Shown one piece after another: positions 37,063-45,954 of a stretch of 64,000 nt of DNA. The position numbers were made by a program, and so were the translations under genes. This DNA comes from Pantoea phytobeneficialis (GTDB taxonomy: Bacteria > Pseudomonadota > Gammaproteobacteria > Enterobacterales > Enterobacteriaceae): positions 260,119 through 324,118 of the forward strand of contig NZ_CP024637.1 in the NCBI RefSeq assembly GCF_009728735.1. Direction: 5' to 3'. Numbering within the stretch: position 1 is the first letter of the stretch; each line of letters starts with the position of its first letter. Below the pieces are notes generated by a model. The model ran no database searches. It worked only from the letters and a program-made list of their open reading frames with translations, and was not told the DNA's origin.

Positions 37063-38712
37063 ATGCGAACTGGTACTAAAACAGCGCTGCTGCTGTTTGT
37101 ATTTGCGCTTTACTACCTTATCCCTATTGAATTCCGCGCCTTATGGCAACCTGATGAAACCCGCTATGCGGAGATCAGCCGTGAAATGCTCGCCAACGGT
37201 AACTGGGTGACGCCGCATTTTTTCGGTCTGCGTTATTTTGAAAAACCGATTGCCGGTTACTGGATCAATGACTTCGGACAGTTGTTGTTTGGTCACACTA
37301 ATTTTGCCGTGCGCGTGGGGTCTATTTTCAGCACCACCCTTACCGCGCTGCTGGTGTTCTGGATGGGTACCCGCCTGTTTGCCAGCCGTACGGTGGCGTT
37401 AAGCGCCAGTATTATCTTTCTGACCTCGCTGCTGGTCTACGCAGTAGGCACCTATGCGGTGCTCGATCCGATGCTGACGCTATGGATGGTGGCCGCGATG
37501 GCGAGCTATTACCTGGCGGTACAGGCCAGCACGTCACGTCAGCGTTTGCTGGGCTATGTCTTGCTCGGTATTGCCTGCGCTATGGGCTTTATGACCAAAG
37601 GCTTTCTGGCGTTGGCCGTTCCGGTTCTGGCTATTCTGCCGTGGGCGGTAGCGCAACGCCGCTTTGGTGAGCTGTTACGTTTTGGCCCGTTGACGGTGTT
37701 GGTGGCGGTGCTGGCGAGTGCTCCGTGGTCGCTGGCGATTTATCATCAGCAGGGGGATTTCTGGCACTATTTCTTCTGGGTTGAGCATATTCAACGTTTT
37801 GCCGAGTCGGATGCTCAGCACAAAGCTCCCTTCTGGTATTACCTGCCGATTTTGTTGGCGGGATCGTTGCCGTGGTTGGGACTGTTGCCAGGATCGTTGA
37901 TTCAGGGCTGGCGTCAGCGTGGACAGCAACCAGGTTTGAGCTACTTGCTCAGCTGGACGCTACTGCCGCTGCTGTTTTTCAGTATTGCGAAAGGTAAGTT
38001 GCCGACCTACATCCTGCCGTGTTTTGCCCCGCTGGCGCTGCTGATGGCGCACTATGCTCACAGCATGACGCCGCAGGTGATCAAAGCCATGAAGGCCAAC
38101 GCGTGGATCAATATGTTTTTTGGTGGCGTTGCCGCCGTGGCGCTGGCGGTGGTGCTGGCTCCCTGGGGGCTGGCGCATCGTCCGCCATTTGGCGTCACTG
38201 AACATTACAAACTGATGCTCGGGATCCTGGCGTTTGGCGGCTGGACATTGTTTGGTGCTCTGAGTCAGAAAAACTGGCAACTGGCTGCCTTATGCCCGTT
38301 GGTACTGGCGTTGGTGATTGGTTTTGCTATCCCGGATCGGGTCCGTGACAGCAAACAACCACAAAACTTCGTGGCGGCGGTATCCGGGCAGTTGGCTGAC
38401 AGTCGCTATATCCTGGCGAATGATCCCGGCATTGCGTCTGCGGTGGCCTGGGAGATGAAGCGCGCTGATATTCTGTTCTATGAACGCAAGGGCGAAGTGG
38501 GATATGGTCTGAGCTATCCCGATGCTGCGCATCGCTATGTTTCTGCGGATGCCTTTGCCGACTGGCTGGCACAGCATCGCAAGCAGGGCAAGGTGTCACT
38601 GACCATGATCATGTCTTCGACCGGTACAAACCCGGATGCACGCCTGCCGAAACCTGATTTTGTTTATCGTCAGGGACGGTTGTTGTATTACGGCTACGAT
38701 CAGCAGCCATGA
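37063..38712 (+). CDS. arnT: Lipid A 4-amino-4-deoxy-L-arabinosyltransferase
   Basis: The 549-residue integral-membrane GT83 enzyme adds Ara4N to lipid A phosphates on the periplasmic face. The N-terminal loop has EFRALWQPDETRYAEISREM with the family's Asp-Glu pair, then FGLRYFEKPIAGYWIND. There are about 12 helices and a soluble C-terminal part (~430-549). The length is that of enteric ArnT. Confidence 0.96.
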   Translation: MRTGTKTALLLFVFALYYLIPIEFRALWQPDETRYAEISREMLANGNWVTPHFFGLRYFEKPIAGYWINDFGQLLFGHTNFAVRVGSIFSTTLTALLVFWMGTRLFASRTVALSASIIFLTSLLVYAVGTYAVLDPMLTLWMVAAMASYYLAVQASTSRQRLLGYVLLGIACAMGFMTKGFLALAVPVLAILPWAVAQRRFGELLRFGPLTVLVAVLASAPWSLAIYHQQGDFWHYFFWVEHIQRFAESDAQHKAPFWYYLPILLAGSLPWLGLLPGSLIQGWRQRGQQPGLSYLLSWTLLPLLFFSIAKGKLPTYILPCFAPLALLMAHYAHSMTPQVIKAMKANAWINMFFGGVAAVALAVVLAPWGLAHRPPFGVTEHYKLMLGILAFGGWTLFGALSQKNWQLAALCPLVLALVIGFAIPDRVRDSKQPQNFVAAVSGQLADSRYILANDPGIASAVAWEMKRADILFYERKGEVGYGLSYPDAAHRYVSADAFADWLAQHRKQGKVSLTMIMSSTGTNPDARLPKPDFVYRQGRLLYYGYDQQP

Positions 38713-39041
38713 ATCTTCTCCTGATCCTGCTGGTAAGCCTGCTGAGTTGTGCCGCGCAGTTGTGTCAGAAGCAGGCGGCCTGGATCGGCAGGCGCGAAGG
38801 TAAAGCGCGCCTGTTGATGTGGATCGCGCTGAGTATGTTGCTGCTTGGTCTCGCGATGCTGCTGTGGCTGGTGGTGTTGCGTCTGGTGCCCGTTAGCGTC
38901 GCTTATCCGATGCTCAGTCTCAATTTCGTGTTGGTGGCGCTGGCTGCCCGGCTGATTTGGCGCGAGAGTTTTAGCCTGCGGCAGATAATCGGCACGCTGT
39001 TGATTGTTGCAGGCGTTGCCCTGATGGGAAGCCACTTATGA
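38709..39041 (+). CDS. arnE: Ara4N-phosphoundecaprenol flippase subunit
   Basis: The 110-residue EmrE-like protein has four membrane helices (LLILLVSLLSCAAQLCQKQA at the start; VPVSVAYPMLSLNFVLVALA in the middle). With ArnF it flips Ara4N-P-undecaprenol to the periplasm. It overlaps arnT and arnF by 4 bp each. Confidence 0.94.
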   Translation: MNLLLILLVSLLSCAAQLCQKQAAWIGRREGKARLLMWIALSMLLLGLAMLLWLVVLRLVPVSVAYPMLSLNFVLVALAARLIWRESFSLRQIIGTLLIVAGVALMGSHL

Positions 39042-39412
39042 AAGGGTATGGACTGGCATTATGCAGCGTGATGTTGGTGTCGCTGGCGCAACTCCTGTTG
39101 CGCGCCGGGATGCTGCATTTTCCCGGGTGGCAGGCCATCTTTGACGGTGAACTTTGGCAGCAACCGTTGCCGTTGATCTTGCTGTTTATCGGTTTAAGTG
39201 CCTACGCATTGTCGATGCTGTGCTGGATGCTGGCATTACGTCACCTGGCGCTGAACCGACTCTATCCCTTACTCAGCATCAGTTATGTGCTGGTATGGCT
39301 TGCCGCGATTTCGTTGCCGATGTTTGACGAGCCATTCCGTTGGAGCAGCCTCGCCGGAGTGGGGTTGATTGCTGCCGGATTACTTTGTGTATCGCTACCC
39401 GGCAGAAAATAG
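39038..39412 (+). CDS. arnF: Ara4N-phosphoundecaprenol flippase subunit
   Basis: The 124-residue EmrE-like protein has four helices (LALCSVMLVSLAQLLLRAGM; LALNRLYPLLSISYVLVWLA) and is the partner of ArnE. It is the last gene of the arn operon; its stop codon is 3 bp from the end of the convergent regulator gene, and I see no terminator between them. Confidence 0.94.
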   Translation: MKGYGLALCSVMLVSLAQLLLRAGMLHFPGWQAIFDGELWQQPLPLILLFIGLSAYALSMLCWMLALRHLALNRLYPLLSISYVLVWLAAISLPMFDEPFRWSSLAGVGLIAAGLLCVSLPGRK

Positions 39413-39415
39413 TCA

Positions 39416-40039
39416 TTATTCTTTGGCGTAGAGATACACCGAAGCACGCGAAACGCCCAGTTGCTGTGCAATCACCTCCATTGATCGCTTTACCTCAAGT
39501 AACCCGCTGGTGCGCAGTTCCTGCATCAGCGTCTTACGATCGGCCGCTTTTAGCGCGCGCGGCGTGGTCGCCAGACGCGCGGCGAACTGTTCAATCCGCT
39601 GCCGTAAGGCTTCTGTACCTGCCGGTTCCAACTGCTCTGTAATATCACGGGTGGCAATCTGGGTGAACTGCGCCAGTGCGCTTTGCATACCGCGAAACAG
39701 CGTCATATCCACATTCAGACACAGCGCCGCCACATAGTTCCCTTCGGCATCTTTCAGACCAATCGAGGTGCTCTTTACCGCACGTCCGTCAGCCAGCTGA
39801 TTCGCATAGTTTGTCAGAAGCGAAGGAAATTCCGGCGAGGCAATACGCGCCAGGCCCAGTTCGGTAGTCGGTTCACCGATTTCCCGTCCGGAAAGATTGT
39901 TATAAATGGCAAGAATGGAGTGTTCTGGATTTTGTAAATCGTGCACCACCACCTCGCAAAACGGGGCAAAAGTGGCGCTCAGTCCTTCGGCGATGGTGGT
40001 CAGCTGCGCCAGCAGCAAGGCATTTTGCTGATCGGGCAT
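39416..40039 (-). CDS. YheO/DauR-type transcriptional regulator
   Basis: The 207-residue protein has an N-terminal YheO-like PAS domain (ATFAPFCEVVVHDLQNPEHS, then NLSGREIGEP, DGRAVKSTSIGLKDAEGNYV). The C-terminal HTH has the form seen in the D-arginine utilisation repressor DauR (KRSMEVIAQQLGVSRASVYL). It is divergent, by 89 bp, from two PLP enzymes that look like hydroxyaspartate or D-/L-hydroxyamino acid dehydratases. It therefore likely controls them in response to their substrate. Confidence 0.85.
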   Translation of the reverse strand: MPDQQNALLLAQLTTIAEGLSATFAPFCEVVVHDLQNPEHSILAIYNNLSGREIGEPTTELGLARIASPEFPSLLTNYANQLADGRAVKSTSIGLKDAEGNYVAALCLNVDMTLFRGMQSALAQFTQIATRDITEQLEPAGTEALRQRIEQFAARLATTPRALKAADRKTLMQELRTSGLLEVKRSMEVIAQQLGVSRASVYLYAKE

Positions 40040-40128
40040 CGTGGCTCTCCAAAATGGCTAGATTATTTGTCTAATTTTATATATTTTGTCATTTCAATGC
40101 AAAGTCCTTCACCTAAAAGGTTAACCGC

Positions 40129-41097
40129 ATGACTGAGTTTACTTTGCCGACTTATGATGACGTCGCAGCCGCCACACAGCGTATCCAGCCCTATATCAAC
40201 CCGACGCCGGTCATGACCTCGCGCAGTCTGAACGAGGCGTTAGAGGCCGAAGTTTTCTTCCAGTGTGAAAACTTTCAGCGCATGGGAGCGTTTAAATTTC
40301 GCGGTGCCCTCAACGCGTTATTACAGTTCACCCCCGAGCAGCGTAAAGCCGGGGTGGTGGCGTTCTCCTCCGGCAACCATGCGCAGGGTGTCGCGCTGGC
40401 GGCAAAATTACTCAGCATTCCAGCCACCATCGTGATGCCGTTGGATGCCCCGGCGGCCAAACTGGCCGCGACCAGAGGGTATGGCGCTCAGGTGGTGACG
40501 TATGATCGCTACAGCGAAGACCGGGAACAGATTGGTCGCGATCTGGCGGAAAAACACGGCCTGACGCTGATCCCTCCTTATGATCACCCACATGTGATCG
40601 CCGGACAGGGTACCGCCACTCAGGCATTGCTGGCGCAGACCGGCCCGTTGGATGTGCTGTTAACACCACTCGGCGGCGGCGGATTACTGGCAGGCAGCGC
40701 GTTGGCAGCACGTCATCTCAGTCCGGGTATCACCATTTATGGTGTGGAACCCGCAGCCGGAAATGACGGTCAGCAGTCGTTACGCGCGGGAAAAATCATC
40801 CGCATCGAGACGCCCAAGACCATCGCCGATGGTGCACAGACCCAATATCTTGGTCGCTACACTTTCCCGCTGATTCAAAGCCTGGTCGACGATATTCTTA
40901 CCGCCAGTGATGAACAGCTGATCGCGGAAATGCGTTTCTTTGCCGAGCGCATGAAAATGGTGGTGGAACCGACCGGCTGCCTGGGGCTGGCCGCGGTGCG
41001 GGCTGATAAAGCGCGTTTCCGTGGGAAACGCATTGGCATTGTGATCAGTGGTGGTAACGTCGATATCAGTCGTTTCGGCACCTTGCTGGCTAACTAA
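40129..41097 (+). CDS. Threo-3-hydroxy-L-aspartate ammonia-lyase / Thr-Ser dehydratase type
   Basis: The 322-residue fold-type II PLP enzyme has the PLP lysine in QRMGAFKFRGALNALLQF, SSGNHAQGVALAAK as the substrate loop, and the glycine-rich phosphate loop LGGGGLLAGSAL. It lacks the C-terminal ACT domains of biosynthetic threonine deaminase. The length and motifs fit threo-3-hydroxyaspartate ammonia-lyases and serine racemase-type enzymes. The neighbour 17 bp downstream, a D-specific type III PLP dehydratase, favours hydroxyaspartate or D-/L-serine catabolism. Confidence 0.78.
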   Translation: MTEFTLPTYDDVAAATQRIQPYINPTPVMTSRSLNEALEAEVFFQCENFQRMGAFKFRGALNALLQFTPEQRKAGVVAFSSGNHAQGVALAAKLLSIPATIVMPLDAPAAKLAATRGYGAQVVTYDRYSEDREQIGRDLAEKHGLTLIPPYDHPHVIAGQGTATQALLAQTGPLDVLLTPLGGGGLLAGSALAARHLSPGITIYGVEPAAGNDGQQSLRAGKIIRIETPKTIADGAQTQYLGRYTFPLIQSLVDDILTASDEQLIAEMRFFAERMKMVVEPTGCLGLAAVRADKARFRGKRIGIVISGGNVDISRFGTLLAN

Positions 41098-41114
41098 TCG
41101 CGCAGGAGACGTGT

Positions 41115-42257
41115 GTGAAATCGCTTCCCGAGTGGCTTACGCAACTTGAAACCCCGTTTTTATTGATCGATGAAGCGCGTTATCAACGCAATATCGACCG
41201 TTTATACCAACGCGTGGCGCAGCTGGGTAGCCAGGTGCGACCGCATCTGAAAACGCTGCGTTCGGTGGAAGCTGCCGCGTATCTGTTGCCGCAGGCGGAT
41301 CATCCGGCCACCGTGTCCACCCTGGCAGAAGCGGAAGGCTTTGCCGCTGCCGGTTACCGCAATCTGTTGTATGCGGTAGGGATTGCGCCGCATAAATTGC
41401 CGCGTGTGGCGCAACTGATGCGTCAGGGTGTCCAGCTACACATTCTGCTGGATACGCCAGAACAAGCCCTGGCGGTCACCGAGTTTGCCCGCCAGCAGCA
41501 ACTGACCTTTTCGGTTTTTATCGAAATCGACTGCGATGGCCATCGCGGCGGTATTCCACCTGACAGCGAGACGTTGCTGCAACTGGCGCAGCAACTGGAA
41601 GGACAAGGTGCGACCGTCACCGGACTGATGGCCCATGCTGGTGAATCTTACAACTGCCGTAGCGAAGAAGCGATTCGCGCTGCTGCACGCGCTGAGTGTG
41701 ACGCCATTCGTCTGGCGGCACAGCGGGTGCGGGCGGCGGGCATTGCCTGCCCGATTCTCAGCGTTGGCGCAACGCCGACCGCGCATTATGCCGCGGAGCT
41801 GGAGAGCATCAGCGAGGTGCGTGCCGGGGTCTTCACCATGTTCGATCTGGTGATGCATAACGTGGGGGTATGCCAGAAGCAGGATATTGCTCTGTCGGTG
41901 GTAACCACCGTGATCGGCCATAACACGGCAAAGAACTGGGTGTTTGTTGATGCGGGTTGGATGGCGATGTCACGCGATCGCGGCACCGCGGCGGGGCCGG
42001 TCGATTATGGTTATGGGCTGGTTTGCGATATGCAGGGTGCCCCGTTGGATGTATGCCTCAGTACCACCAATCAGGAACACGGCATCATCAGCCTGCCTGA
42101 GAACGGTACGCTGACACCAGCGGATTTTCCGGTGGGTTCCCGTCTGCGCATCCTGCCCAACCACGCCTGCGCCACCGCCGCCATGCATCAGCATTACCAG
42201 GTATGGCAGGCAGAAAGCGAACAGCCGCGCGTCTGGTCACGCATTATGGGATGGTGA
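41115..42257 (+). CDS. D-serine / D-threo-3-hydroxyaspartate dehydratase-like PLP enzyme
   Basis: The 380-residue fold-type III (alanine-racemase-like) PLP enzyme has PFLLIDEARYQRNIDRLYQR, the PLP-lysine region VRPHLKTLRSVEAAAYLL, and the C-terminal zinc-site motif ILPNHACATAAMHQHY (His-x-Cys). This pattern is shared by eukaryotic-type D-serine dehydratases, D-threonine aldolase and D-threo-3-hydroxyaspartate dehydratase. It starts at GTG 41115 with AGGAG six bases upstream. It follows the L-type dehydratase gene in what is probably one operon with it. Confidence 0.8.
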   Translation: MKSLPEWLTQLETPFLLIDEARYQRNIDRLYQRVAQLGSQVRPHLKTLRSVEAAAYLLPQADHPATVSTLAEAEGFAAAGYRNLLYAVGIAPHKLPRVAQLMRQGVQLHILLDTPEQALAVTEFARQQQLTFSVFIEIDCDGHRGGIPPDSETLLQLAQQLEGQGATVTGLMAHAGESYNCRSEEAIRAAARAECDAIRLAAQRVRAAGIACPILSVGATPTAHYAAELESISEVRAGVFTMFDLVMHNVGVCQKQDIALSVVTTVIGHNTAKNWVFVDAGWMAMSRDRGTAAGPVDYGYGLVCDMQGAPLDVCLSTTNQEHGIISLPENGTLTPADFPVGSRLRILPNHACATAAMHQHYQVWQAESEQPRVWSRIMGW

Positions 42258-42268
42258 ACGTGACGCCG

Positions 42269-43426
42269 TCACTGAATAAAACGCAGATGACGGCTATCAA
42301 GATGCGCCAGTGAGGCAACGCCCAGCATACCTAAATCACGGCTGACTTCGCTGGTGATCAGGTCAATCGCCAGATGCACGCCTTGCTCGCCACCAACGGC
42401 GCAGGCGTAGTTAAATGGCCGCCCAATAAAACAGGCTTCGGCACCGAGTGCCAATGCTTTGATGGCATCGGTGCCCCGGCGGATACCGCTATCCAGCATC
42501 ACCGTCATTTCACCCGCGGCAGCAACGATTTCCGGCAATACATGGATGGGCGCGATGCTGGTATCCAACTGCCGTCCCCCGTGGTTCGACACCACGATCC
42601 CGTCAATGCCAATTTCTTTACAGCGTTGCGCATCGCGCTGGCTGAGGATGCCTTTAATCACCATCGCGCCAGACCAGCGACGGCGGATATGTTGAATATG
42701 TTCCCAGGTGAGATGGCTGCGGCCGCTGAAATCCCTGACCGCATGTTTGGAAAACAGCGGAGCACCGCGCACCGCCTGATTGTTTTCAAACCACGGCATG
42801 CCGCGTTTTAGCAGGGTTTTGATTAAGGTGCCGGTCAGCCAGCGGGGATGGGTGAGGCCCTCATATGCCAGTCGCAGGCTGGGTCTGAACGGGGTGGCAA
42901 ACCCGGCGCGTACGTTATTCTCACGGTTAGCTTTCACCGGGGTATCCACCGTCACTACCAGCACCGGAATACGCGCCCGCGCCACGCGGTCGATCAGCAG
43001 ATCAATCTCTTCATAGCTTTTTGGCAGGTATGCCTGAAACCACATCGCCGGATTGGCCTCCGCGACTTCTTCCAGCCGCATCAGCGAGGAGCCGCTCATA
43101 ATAAACGGGATATTTTTCGTCGCCGCCGCTTTTGCCAGCGTCAGATCGCCTTCAAAACCAGTGATGGCGCTGATCCCCATCGGCGCAATCCCCACCGGAG
43201 CGGCATAGCGATGACCGAACAGCGTAACTTCGGTATTGCGCTGTGACACATCCACCATATTGTCCGGTATCAGGCTGTAGCGTGCGTACGACGTGAGGTT
43301 ATGGTCGCGAGAAAGGTTGTCCTCGACACCACCGGAAACATAGGCGAACAACGGGCGTGGCAGATGTTTTTGGGCGTACTTCTCGAAATCATTTAACGAC
43401 AGGCAGCGGTTGGCAAGTTTGCGCAT
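42269..43426 (-). CDS. FMN-dependent alpha-hydroxy-acid oxidase/dehydrogenase
   Basis: The 385-residue TIM-barrel flavoprotein belongs to the lactate dehydrogenase (LldD)/glycolate oxidase/mandelate dehydrogenase family. The active-site His and Arg are in GIDGIVVSNHGGRQLD, the FMN phosphate loop in MLDSGIRRGTDAIKALALGA, and Tyr in FAYVSGGVEDN. The substrate is not certain (L-lactate or another 2-hydroxy acid). It converges on the dehydratase gene. Confidence 0.85.
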   Translation of the reverse strand: MRKLANRCLSLNDFEKYAQKHLPRPLFAYVSGGVEDNLSRDHNLTSYARYSLIPDNMVDVSQRNTEVTLFGHRYAAPVGIAPMGISAITGFEGDLTLAKAAATKNIPFIMSGSSLMRLEEVAEANPAMWFQAYLPKSYEEIDLLIDRVARARIPVLVVTVDTPVKANRENNVRAGFATPFRPSLRLAYEGLTHPRWLTGTLIKTLLKRGMPWFENNQAVRGAPLFSKHAVRDFSGRSHLTWEHIQHIRRRWSGAMVIKGILSQRDAQRCKEIGIDGIVVSNHGGRQLDTSIAPIHVLPEIVAAAGEMTVMLDSGIRRGTDAIKALALGAEACFIGRPFNYACAVGGEQGVHLAIDLITSEVSRDLGMLGVASLAHLDSRHLRFIQ

Positions 43427-43545
43427 TTCTTCAGGGGTTTAGGTCAGGAAGGCAATAAAAATCAATGCTATGTGCATCACCCGGCGATCACAAATGACAA
43501 AAACGGTAATGCTATGCGGAAAATCGCATAAGCGACATCATATCT

Positions 43546-43617
43546 GTAGCGGCGCGATTTATCGTGCAATTTCCTGCGTGGAGCTAGAAAACCCCGCGCG
43601 ATAAATCGCGCCGCTAC
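43546..43617. repeat. REP-like palindrome, copy 6 (inverted pair)
   Basis: gtagcggcgcgatttatcg then, after a ~30-bp spacer, gcgcgataaatcgcgccgc with tac: two inverted copies facing each other between the regulator and oxidase genes. Confidence 0.85.
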
Positions 43618-43638
43618 GTAATGGGAAAATGGATTTTA

Positions 43639-44649
43639 TTAAATTCGATCCATAAATGAGGGCAGTGCTGGCACCGGCAGCACCGACAACACTTTCAGAC
43701 GTTGCAGGGTGCGTACCTGTGCACGTTCCAGATGGTCACGCAGGCAGCCAGCAGCCAGCTCCCAGTTACCTTTCAGCAGCATCTCATACACCAGGCAATG
43801 CTCTTCCAACATCGCGGTTTCCACCGGGATGGACAGCAGATCATAAAAGATGCGCGTGACGATAAACGGCGACTGGTTTTGCCGCAGAATTTGCATCATC
43901 AATTTATTGCCTGCGGGTTCCAGGCAACGTACATGCAAATCCTCCTCCAGTAACTCCAGTTCGGCGGCGCTGAGTTGCTGACCTTTATAGCGTTGCGCTT
44001 TTTCCAGTGATGCCGTCAGCCACTCGACCGGCAGCAGGCGACCCGCTTTGCGGAGCGCGGTGGGTTCGAGGCTGGCGCGAATTTCGAAGTGGTCAGCAAT
44101 TTCGCGTGCGGTCAGGGGACCGGTCAGCCATTGGGAATAGGGTTCTTTTTCCACCAAACCTTTATCACGCAGGCGCATCAGGCTTTCCCGAATAACCGCG
44201 CGGCTGACGTTGTAGTGCTGTGCGGCCAGTTGTTCGTCGAGTTGATAGCAGCCAAACACCATTGCCGTCGAGAGCACCACTTGCAGGTTATCCAGCACCT
44301 TTTCGCCGGTGCTGCGGGTATCCACCAGCGCCTCTTGTTCATCCAGACCCAGCAGTTCACGCGTCAGTCCGGCGCGTAACGGTTCTGGTTCCTCGTCCTC
44401 TTTCGCCACAATAAAGCCGCGACCTTCAAAGCGCGCGATTAACCCTTCTTCATGCAGCAGGCTCAGGGCGCGGCGTACCGGGACACGGCTGGTGCCAAAC
44501 AACTGTGCCAGCGGCCCCTCCAGCAAGACCAGACCTTGCGGAACTCGCTTCTGTATCAATACGTTATGCAAAACCTGTCGGATCACTTCATAGCGCGCAG
44601 AACCGGTTTCTTCCGTCGCTGCCGGGGTGTTGTTTGTCAGCATTCTCAT
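43639..44649 (-). CDS. GntR/FadR-type regulator with two winged-helix domains
   Basis: The 336-residue protein has two successive GntR winged-helix motifs before the sensor domain. The first (~18-82) ends FGTSRVPVRRALSLLHEEGL and RFEGRGFIV. The second (~115-180) reads YNVSRAVIRESLMRLRDKGL. An FCD-type all-helical ligand domain follows (~185-325, DHFEIRASLEPTALRKAGR). The usual FCD protein has one HTH and about 220-250 residues, so this is an extended form. It starts at ATG 44649 or 44643. It is divergent from the deacetylase-led operon and probably controls it together with nitrogen regulation. Confidence 0.8.
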   Translation of the reverse strand: MRMLTNNTPAATEETGSARYEVIRQVLHNVLIQKRVPQGLVLLEGPLAQLFGTSRVPVRRALSLLHEEGLIARFEGRGFIVAKEDEEPEPLRAGLTRELLGLDEQEALVDTRSTGEKVLDNLQVVLSTAMVFGCYQLDEQLAAQHYNVSRAVIRESLMRLRDKGLVEKEPYSQWLTGPLTAREIADHFEIRASLEPTALRKAGRLLPVEWLTASLEKAQRYKGQQLSAAELELLEEDLHVRCLEPAGNKLMMQILRQNQSPFIVTRIFYDLLSIPVETAMLEEHCLVYEMLLKGNWELAAGCLRDHLERAQVRTLQRLKVLSVLPVPALPSFMDRI

Positions 44650-44718
44650 GTCATCGGCCCTGTTTTCATCGCGCTACATTATCACATCCGGGCGGGCTGC
44701 AAAGTCGCGTAATGGCGA

Positions 44719-44735
44719 AGCACAATTATGGTGCA
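44719..44735. promoter_or_regulatory. NtrC (NR-I) enhancer site
   Basis: agcac-aattat-ggtgca matches the NtrC consensus TGCACC-N5-GGTGCA at 10 of 12 defined positions, with GCAC and GTGC separated by seven bases. It lies about 175 bp upstream of a sigma-54 promoter, a usual enhancer distance. An overlapping GTGC-N5-GCAC (44731-44743) may be an operator for the GntR-type protein. Confidence 0.6.
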
Positions 44736-44908
44736 GCTCGCACAATAACGGATCATATTTATAAATATACATCTTAAGGACGAGCTGGAGAGACTCGCAG
44801 CGTTTTCTTTCAGATGCTGACGATGATCATGTAACGAATTGAAAACACGTAGTTAACCGGTATTTTTCTATCTTATCAGGTGATCAATTCCTCCCGGCGG
44901 CAAGATCC

Positions 44909-44924
44909 TGGCATGAGCATTGCA
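44909..44924 (+). promoter_or_regulatory. Sigma-54 (RpoN) promoter
   Basis: TGGCAT-GAGCA-TTGCA agrees with TGGCAC-N5-TTGCW, with the exact GG-N10-GC spacing (44910-44923). Transcription would start near 44935, about 40 bp before the deacetylase start codon. Confidence 0.7.
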
Positions 44925-44973
44925 ATTAACAAATGGATATTATTTTCAAATATACATTTATGGAGTTGCAGAT

Positions 44974-45849
44974 ATGGCCAAAGAAATCCTTTGCGCATTT
45001 GGTGTAGACGTCGATGCTGTTGCCGGTTGGTTGGGTTCTTACGGCGGCGAAGATTCCCCTGATGATATCTCTCGCGGCTTGTTTGCCGGTGAAGTCGGCG
45101 CGCCACGTCTGCTGAAGATGTTTGCCGAGCAGAATCTGCGTACCACCTGGTTTATTCCCGGCCACTCGATTGAAACCTTCCCCGAGCAAATGAAAGCGGT
45201 GGTGAATGCCGGTCATGAAATCGGTATTCACGGCTACAGCCATGAAAATCCCATCGCCATGACGCCAGCGCAGGAAGAGGCGGTGCTGGATCGCAGCATC
45301 GAACTGGTGACCCAACTGGCAGGCAAACGTCCGACCGGCTATGTCGCCCCCTGGTGGGAATTCAGCAACGTCACCAACGAGTTACTGCTGAAGAAGGGTA
45401 TCAAATATGACCACAGCCTGATGCATAACGATTTCCGTCCTTACTATGTGCGCGTCGGCGATAGCTGGACCAAAATCGACTACAGCCAGCACCCCGATAG
45501 CTGGATGAAGCCGTTACAACGCGGAGCAGAAACCGATCTGGTGGAGATCCCGGCCAACTGGTATCTCGACGATCTACCGCCGATGATGTTTATCAAAAAA
45601 TCCCCCAACAGCCACGGTTTTGTTAACCCGCGTCATCTGGAAGAGATGTGGCGTGATCAGTTTGACTGGGTTTACCGCGAGAACGACTACGCGGTGTTCA
45701 CCATGACCATCCATCCCGACGTGTCTGGCCGCCCACAGGTGTTGCTGATGCTGGAGCGTCTGATCCAGTACATCCGTAGCCACGAAGGCGTCCGTTTCGT
45801 CACCTTCGATGAGATTGCCGACGACTTTAAACAGCGCCAACCGCGCTAA
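44974..45849 (+). CDS. Polysaccharide-deacetylase-fold hydrolase (PuuE/PgdA/cyclic imidase-like)
   Basis: The 291-residue NodB-like metal hydrolase has its first metal motif at residues ~10-15 ([20 protein letters not shown]), a His box at 86/90 ([13 protein letters not shown]), and the third motif APWWEFSN. This combination is typical of the PuuE allantoinase / HpPgdA / cyclic-imide hydrolase branch, which acts on amides and imides of small molecules as well as peptidoglycan. There is no signal peptide, so it should act in the cytoplasm. ATG 44974 has GGAG upstream. It is the first gene of the sigma-54-controlled operon and most likely its hydrolytic entry enzyme. Confidence 0.8.
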   Translation: MAKEILCAFGVDVDAVAGWLGSYGGEDSPDDISRGLFAGEVGAPRLLKMFAEQNLRTTWFIPGHSIETFPEQMKAVVNAGHEIGIHGYSHENPIAMTPAQEEAVLDRSIELVTQLAGKRPTGYVAPWWEFSNVTNELLLKKGIKYDHSLMHNDFRPYYVRVGDSWTKIDYSQHPDSWMKPLQRGAETDLVEIPANWYLDDLPPMMFIKKSPNSHGFVNPRHLEEMWRDQFDWVYRENDYAVFTMTIHPDVSGRPQVLLMLERLIQYIRSHEGVRFVTFDEIADDFKQRQPR

Positions 45850-45865
45850 GTACGCATACCGTCCC

Positions 45866-45922
45866 GTAGCGGCGCGATTTATCGCGTGAATGGCAGGACA
45901 GCGCGATAAATCGCGCCGCTAC
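45866..45922. repeat. REP-like palindrome, copy 7 (inverted pair)
   Basis: gtagcggcgcgatttatcgc and gcgcgataaatcgcgccgct, facing each other between two genes of the same operon. Confidence 0.85.
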
Positions 45923-45954
45923 GGAATATGAACCCCTGACAGAGTGATAGCGCT

